Assembly (NCBI RefSeq): GCF_002950945.1
Contig: NZ_CP012673.1
Span: 1,736,001 to 1,800,000, forward strand
Length of the DNA: 64,000 nucleotides
Source: Sorangium cellulosum
Lineage (GTDB): Bacteria; Myxococcota_A; Polyangia; Polyangiales; Polyangiaceae
Direction: 5' to 3'
Shown: positions 59,834-64,000 of the stretch, piece after piece
How positions within the stretch are numbered: the first letter of the stretch is position 1
Layout: the number at the start of each line of letters is the position of its first letter
Notes under the pieces: model-generated
What the model was told of the DNA's origin: nothing
The model's database searches: none
The model's input: only the letters and a program-made list of their open reading frames with translations
Program-made: the position numbers and the translations under genes

Positions 59834-62145
59834 TGGTGGCTTCTCTTTGGGCGCTTATCATCGCGATCCTGCCGATCGGCTGTGGTGATCCATCCGACGC
59901 CGCCAAGGCGTGTGCGCCCGGCGAGGTCGCGCGCGAAGGTGGTGTGTGCGAGCCAGCGCCGTGCGGCCCGGGCGAGAGCACCCTCGAGCCGGGCGTGTGC
60001 CAGCCGGCGGGGCTGCCGCCGGAGATGCGCTGCCCGCCCGGCCAGCTCGCGCTGCAGGACCGCCGATGCCAGCCGGCAGGAGTGCCGCCGGAGGCGTGCG
60101 CAGAGGGCTTCGTCGCCGGCGGGGACGGGGGCTGCGCGGCGATCCTTCCGCAGGAAGCGTGTCCCGAGGCGCAGATGGCCATCCCCGGGGAAACCCGCTG
60201 CCGTGAGCTCGCTCCGTGCGGCGATGGGCCGTGGGGCGACATCCCGGTCGAGGTGAACACACAATTTGTCGATCAAGCCTATACAGGCGACGACAGCGAT
60301 GGGACGGCGGAGAGGCCGTGGACCACGATCCAGCGGGCGATCAACAATGCCGACCGCGGCGCCATCGTCGCGGTGGCGGCGGGCTCGTACGTCGAGGACG
60401 TGGTGATCTCGGGCAAGGCGGTGCGCCTGTGGGGACGATGTCCTGGTCTCGTGGAGATTCAAGGGTCGGGGACTCAGCTCGGTGCCGTTCAGGTGCTCAG
60501 AGCGAAGGCGAGCGGGACCGAGCTCCGAAGCCTCGCCGTGACCGGAGCGGACATCGCGATCGCCATATCGGGTGCGCGCGACGTCACGATCGAAGCGGCG
60601 TGGGTACACGAGGTGAGGGATATCGGGATCGTTGTCGAAGATGGGTACGGCCCGACCAGCGTCCGGCTGAAGGGCTCCCTCGTCGAACAGAGCCACGAGG
60701 CGGGCGTATTCATCTCTGGCTCGGACGCGACGATCGAGGCCAGCGTGGTCCGCGGCACCCAGCCCAGCGGAGAGGGTAGGGGAGGATGGGGGATCGCCGT
60801 ACGGAATGATCCGGATACAGGCGAGCGCGCGAGCGTGACCGTCCGCGCCTGTCTCATCGAGGCGAACCATCGCGTTGGCGTGGGCGTCTTCGGCTCGGAC
60901 GCGCTCATCGAGGCCAGCGTGGTCCGCGGCACGCAGCCCGGGGAAGATGGGACGGGAGGGCTGGGCATCGAGGTCTCTGATGGCCTCAGTACAGGCGAGC
61001 GCGCGAGCGTGACCGTCCGGGCGTGCGTCATCGAGCGGAACCACGATATCGGCGTGGCCGTCATTGGCTCGGTCGCCACGATCGAAGCCACCGTTATCCG
61101 CGGTACGCAGCCGAGGCCGGACGGCAGGGGAGGACCGGGCATCGGTGTCATGGAGGACCGCGAAACGGGCGAGCGTGCGATCGTGACCGTCCGCGCATGC
61201 CTCATCGAGCAGAACCACAAGGCGGGCGTGTTCGTCTCTGGCTCGGACGCGACTATCGAGGCCAGCGTGGTCCGCGGCACCCGGCCCGGCGAACAGGGCA
61301 CGCTCGGGCGGGGTATCAACATCCAGGATAGTCTCGATCCGGAAGGGCGAGCGAGCGTGATTGTCCGCGCATGCCTCGTCGAGCAGAACTACGAGGTGGG
61401 CGTGTTCGTCTCTGGCTCGGACGCGATCGTCGAGGCCAGCGTGGTCCGAGGCACCCAGATCGACGAGGACGGGAGGGCAGGGACAGGCATCAACATCCAA
61501 AATAACCTCGAATTAGGCGAGCGCGCGAGCGTGATCATCCGCGCATGCCTCGTTGAGCAGAACCATCAGATCGGCGTGGCCGTCTACGGCGCGGACGTCA
61601 TCATCGATACCAGCGTGGTCCGAGGCACCCAGCCCAACGCATTGAGGGCGGGAGGACGGGGTATCGAAGCCGCGGACAACGCCGATAGAGGCACCGGCGA
61701 GCGCGCGAGCATGCTCGTTCATGCCTGCGTCGTCGAGGACAATTATGAGGCAGGCATCGTCGTCAGCAAGTCGGACGCGACGATCGACGCCAGCGTCGTG
61801 CGTACGACGAGTGCGCACGCCAGCGGCGCTCTTGGAGATGGGATCATGGTCGGCAACGGTATCGCCATGATCCAGAACACGACGATAAACGACAACGCTC
61901 GCGTCGGGGTCGCCAACTTCGGATCCGAGGTGACGATCCTGGCCACGACCCTCGCCTGCAACGCGATCGCTCTGCACGGCGAGACGTTCAACGGAGACCG
62001 CGCCACCTTCGATGGCAGCAGCGGCTGGCAGTGCACCCGCGATCGCGCCGAGGACTGCACCGAGACCGACGACCGCTGCCATTGGGAGCCCGCCAACCTG
62101 GAGGCCCCGCCCCCGCAGGAGCCGCCCCCGCCGTTCGACCCTTGA
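59794..62145 (+). CDS. Beta-helix repeat lipoprotein B (seven 58-residue repeats)
   Basis: 783 residues, AAGGAGCG before the ATG. The architecture is the same as gene A: lipobox LPIGC, Cys/Pro modules (PCGPGESTLEPGVCQPAG), DUF1565-like start (RPWTTIQRAINNADRG), then seven ~58-residue solenoid repeats (ACLIEQNHKAGVFVSGSDA, TIEASVVRGTRPGEQG). The C-terminal coil (TTINDNARVGVANFGSEVTI) and the tail CTETDDRCH are nearly the same as in gene A. Two fewer repeats than A show that repeat number varies. Likely a surface-exposed lipoprotein; no catalytic motif. A tandem duplicate of gene A. Confidence 0.8.
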   Translation: MVNIRECSVRWRLVVASLWALIIAILPIGCGDPSDAAKACAPGEVAREGGVCEPAPCGPGESTLEPGVCQPAGLPPEMRCPPGQLALQDRRCQPAGVPPEACAEGFVAGGDGGCAAILPQEACPEAQMAIPGETRCRELAPCGDGPWGDIPVEVNTQFVDQAYTGDDSDGTAERPWTTIQRAINNADRGAIVAVAAGSYVEDVVISGKAVRLWGRCPGLVEIQGSGTQLGAVQVLRAKASGTELRSLAVTGADIAIAISGARDVTIEAAWVHEVRDIGIVVEDGYGPTSVRLKGSLVEQSHEAGVFISGSDATIEASVVRGTQPSGEGRGGWGIAVRNDPDTGERASVTVRACLIEANHRVGVGVFGSDALIEASVVRGTQPGEDGTGGLGIEVSDGLSTGERASVTVRACVIERNHDIGVAVIGSVATIEATVIRGTQPRPDGRGGPGIGVMEDRETGERAIVTVRACLIEQNHKAGVFVSGSDATIEASVVRGTRPGEQGTLGRGINIQDSLDPEGRASVIVRACLVEQNYEVGVFVSGSDAIVEASVVRGTQIDEDGRAGTGINIQNNLELGERASVIIRACLVEQNHQIGVAVYGADVIIDTSVVRGTQPNALRAGGRGIEAADNADRGTGERASMLVHACVVEDNYEAGIVVSKSDATIDASVVRTTSAHASGALGDGIMVGNGIAMIQNTTINDNARVGVANFGSEVTILATTLACNAIALHGETFNGDRATFDGSSGWQCTRDRAEDCTETDDRCHWEPANLEAPPPQEPPPPFDP

Positions 62146-62322
62146 TAGCCCGGCTCGCCGCCGTCGCGGTCGCGTGCTGACGGCCAGCCCGACGTCGCGG
62201 GCGTGGGCATCGACGCCGCTGCAGCTGGTCGTCGCAGGACGGTCATTGTAGGGCCTCCGCTCGTCACGGCGCGCCCACTAGCCCTGGTCCGCTGCGCTGC
62301 CGCCGGGCCGTTGCCGTCGCGC

Positions 62323-63780
62323 TCACTCCGGCGACGACAGCGCGGCCGGCGACTGCGGGATCGGGAACGCGCGCTCAGGGACGGTCGGCATCGTGTCCTC
62401 GGCTTCGGGCCGCTCTCCCATCGTGAAGTTCTGCTGTACGGGGGGCTTCGCCGCGTCACCCGTCACGTCGAGCTTCCAGATGCGACCGGACGCCGGGCCG
62501 TCGATCAACAGGCTCTGCCGTGTGTTGCCGCTCAGGGTCAGCTGTTCGAGCGTCACCTCGGAGCCGTCGAGCCAGTCGATGCCGTCGCCCACGTTGTCGA
62601 TCGCCGGCTCACCGCTCCCGTTGAAGACGGGCAGCCACTCGAGCTGGGTCGACGTGACCGCCGACTTGCACAGGATGATGCTGCGCGAGCTGCCCGTGAT
62701 TCCGATGCCGACGCCGAAGTTGCCGTCCAGCTTCCCGTTGTGCAGGGTGACGCAGCCCGCCCCGCCGGTCTGGCAGACGTTCTGGATCCAGAGCCCCCGC
62801 GTGTTTCGGCTGATCTCGATGGACTCGTCCTCCCCCTCATCGCCCAGCGCGGCCGTCGAGTGGTCGACGAGGATGCCGAAGGAGCGGCTGTCGAGCACCC
62901 GCACCTTCGTCGCGCCGAGCACGCTCGAGCACTCCGCCACCGAGATGCCGCCGCCGAAGCCGCCCGACTCGACGGCATCGCCTTCCCTCGAGTCCGTCAC
63001 GTCCACGTCCACCAGGCTGGCGGTGGCGCCGCGCAGCGAGACGCCGATGATGTGGTTGCTGCGGATGACGCTGCTCTTCACCTCCAGCGCAGGGCGGCTC
63101 GCGCAGGCGCAGCTCTCTTGATCACAACCCTGGCCCTGAATCACGATCCCACCGCGCTGGGCGCCCGCGACGACGCTCCGCTCCAGCGTCACGTCAGCGT
63201 CCACGGCGAAGACGCCGACGTGCCCCGAATCGATGATCTCGGAGTCCACGATCGCGATCGAGGAGCCCGGACGGATTTCGACGCCAGGGCGCTCATGGCC
63301 CCTTTCCCCGACGACGCGGACCGAGTCGATGCGCACGCCGGTCGCCCCCTGCACGCTTACGCCCTCCCGTCCGACCGTGAGGCCACGCACCACGGCGCCC
63401 TCGCCTGCGGCGAGCACGACGCCCTGGACCTCCACCGCGGCCGCCGAGCGTCCGAGGAGGCTCACGCCGCCAGGAACACTGAGCACGCCGTACCGGCCCT
63501 CTCGGAGCGCGATGCAGGTGCCGGCCGCGGCGGCCTCAGCAGCAGCGGCGAGCTCATCCTCGCTCGTGACGTCGACCACCGAGGTGCATGCGGCTCCCTC
63601 GGTGCAGGTCTCGCCGGCGCAGACTTCCCCGGCCGGGACGCCCGCGCAGACACCGCGGACCAGGTTGCCCTCGGGGCATGTCGCTGACGCAGTCTCGTCA
63701 CCGCCGCATCCAGCGACGGTCGCGCACGCAGCGCTGCCCGTCATCGCCGCCGAAAACCAAGCCCAGAACCTGTTTGCCAT
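62323..63780 (-). CDS. Divergent beta-helix lipoprotein
   Basis: 485 residues, GGAGGC before the ATG. Lipobox VAGC. A short Cys-rich part (~28-70) is followed by about 350 residues of parallel beta-helix-type coils (VEVQGVVLAAGEGAVVRGLT, VSVQGATGVRIDSVRVVGE, SSIAIVDSEIIDSGHVGVFA, EVTLEQLTLSGNTRQSLLID). The repeats are irregular, unlike genes A and B, but the overall composition and Cys-rich head are related. It is convergent with gene B. The role is probably structural or adhesive at the cell surface; 63781-64000 holds only its leader. Confidence 0.75.
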   Translation of the reverse strand: MANRFWAWFSAAMTGSAACATVAGCGGDETASATCPEGNLVRGVCAGVPAGEVCAGETCTEGAACTSVVDVTSEDELAAAAEAAAAGTCIALREGRYGVLSVPGGVSLLGRSAAAVEVQGVVLAAGEGAVVRGLTVGREGVSVQGATGVRIDSVRVVGERGHERPGVEIRPGSSIAIVDSEIIDSGHVGVFAVDADVTLERSVVAGAQRGGIVIQGQGCDQESCACASRPALEVKSSVIRSNHIIGVSLRGATASLVDVDVTDSREGDAVESGGFGGGISVAECSSVLGATKVRVLDSRSFGILVDHSTAALGDEGEDESIEISRNTRGLWIQNVCQTGGAGCVTLHNGKLDGNFGVGIGITGSSRSIILCKSAVTSTQLEWLPVFNGSGEPAIDNVGDGIDWLDGSEVTLEQLTLSGNTRQSLLIDGPASGRIWKLDVTGDAAKPPVQQNFTMGERPEAEDTMPTVPERAFPIPQSPAALSSPE

Positions 63781-64000
63781 GATTTTGCCTCCGTGATTCG
63801 CCGCAAAGCCGTAGCTCGCCTGCGCGCAGCACGGGTATGCAAAAACGTGCGCGCCTGCGGCCCAGCATGTCCACGCGGGCGCCGGCGTCGCTCGCGCGCT
63901 GTTGGCGGCCCCTGGCCGGCCCTCGTGCCGGCCACGCCAGGGCCATGCAGCACCATCCCGCCCGATGTGAACACCAGTCTCGTCATTCCGACCCGCGCGG

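Noticed and set aside
59668..61500. 610-codon minus-strand frame inside beta-helix gene B
   Set aside because: Same reason as for gene A.

Overview
The window is very GC-rich with strong G/C bias at third codon positions. It is full of secreted lipoproteins with low-complexity Gly/Ala tails, FG-GAP and SBBP repeats, parallel beta-helix repeats, PEGA and MYXO-CTERM-like anchors, and several ECF sigma factors. This is the style of a large myxobacterial genome (Polyangiales, Sorangium-like); the assignment rests on family content, not on a marker gene. I saw no rRNA, tRNA or CRISPR array.

1-16.3 kb: The left edge cuts an integrase gene that is preceded by a small HTH gene and a palindrome. After a poorly coding stretch with a broken gene comes a three-gene overlapping operon (2402-4742). 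Next is a lipoprotein/PEGA operon on the minus strand facing an ECF sigma factor. Two insertion sequences have broken this sigma/lipoprotein locus: an ISKra4-family element with a 9-bp target duplication cuts the second Gly-rich lipoprotein, and an IS21-family element with a 7-bp target duplication cuts the sigma factor. Removing either element on paper rejoins the gene in frame. The restored sigma factor carries a C-terminal membrane segment. A membrane-anchored HTH protein and a second ECF sigma factor follow.

16.3-28.6 kb: This is an accessory region. A 1250-residue STAND ATPase with an N-terminal Cap4/DUF4297-like nuclease signature, a likely Avs-type antiphage protein, lies with an IS66 tnpA between 54-bp imperfect inverted repeats. 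Around it are IS66 remnants, frameshifted small genes, a Cys-repeat protein with a myxobacterial C-terminal anchor, a possible HEPN-type protein behind a palindrome, and two secreted proteins, one ending in a 17-copy 9-bp repeat.

28.6-47.2 kb: Chromosomal-type genes, mostly on the minus strand: a DUF5924/DUF2914 membrane protein pair, a membrane-spermidine-synthase fusion, a DNRLRE plus purple-acid-phosphatase-like lipoprotein, a Kazal-domain lipoprotein, a two-gene HAD phosphatase/class II terpene cyclase operon, a Uma2 protein, and a DUF455/ATP-grasp-like pair. On the plus strand are a DUF2325 protein, a carboxylesterase, an FHA sigma-54 activator and a DJ-1/PfpI protein.

47.3-64 kb: A surface-protein region with FG-GAP, LamG-like, SBBP/discoidin and three beta-helix lipoproteins. 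It also has a GAF/LuxR regulator and an operon pairing a FeeM-like N-acyltransferase with a heme-oxygenase-like diiron protein. A 16-bp operator-like motif recurs five times here, including just upstream of the LuxR gene, suggesting a local regulon.
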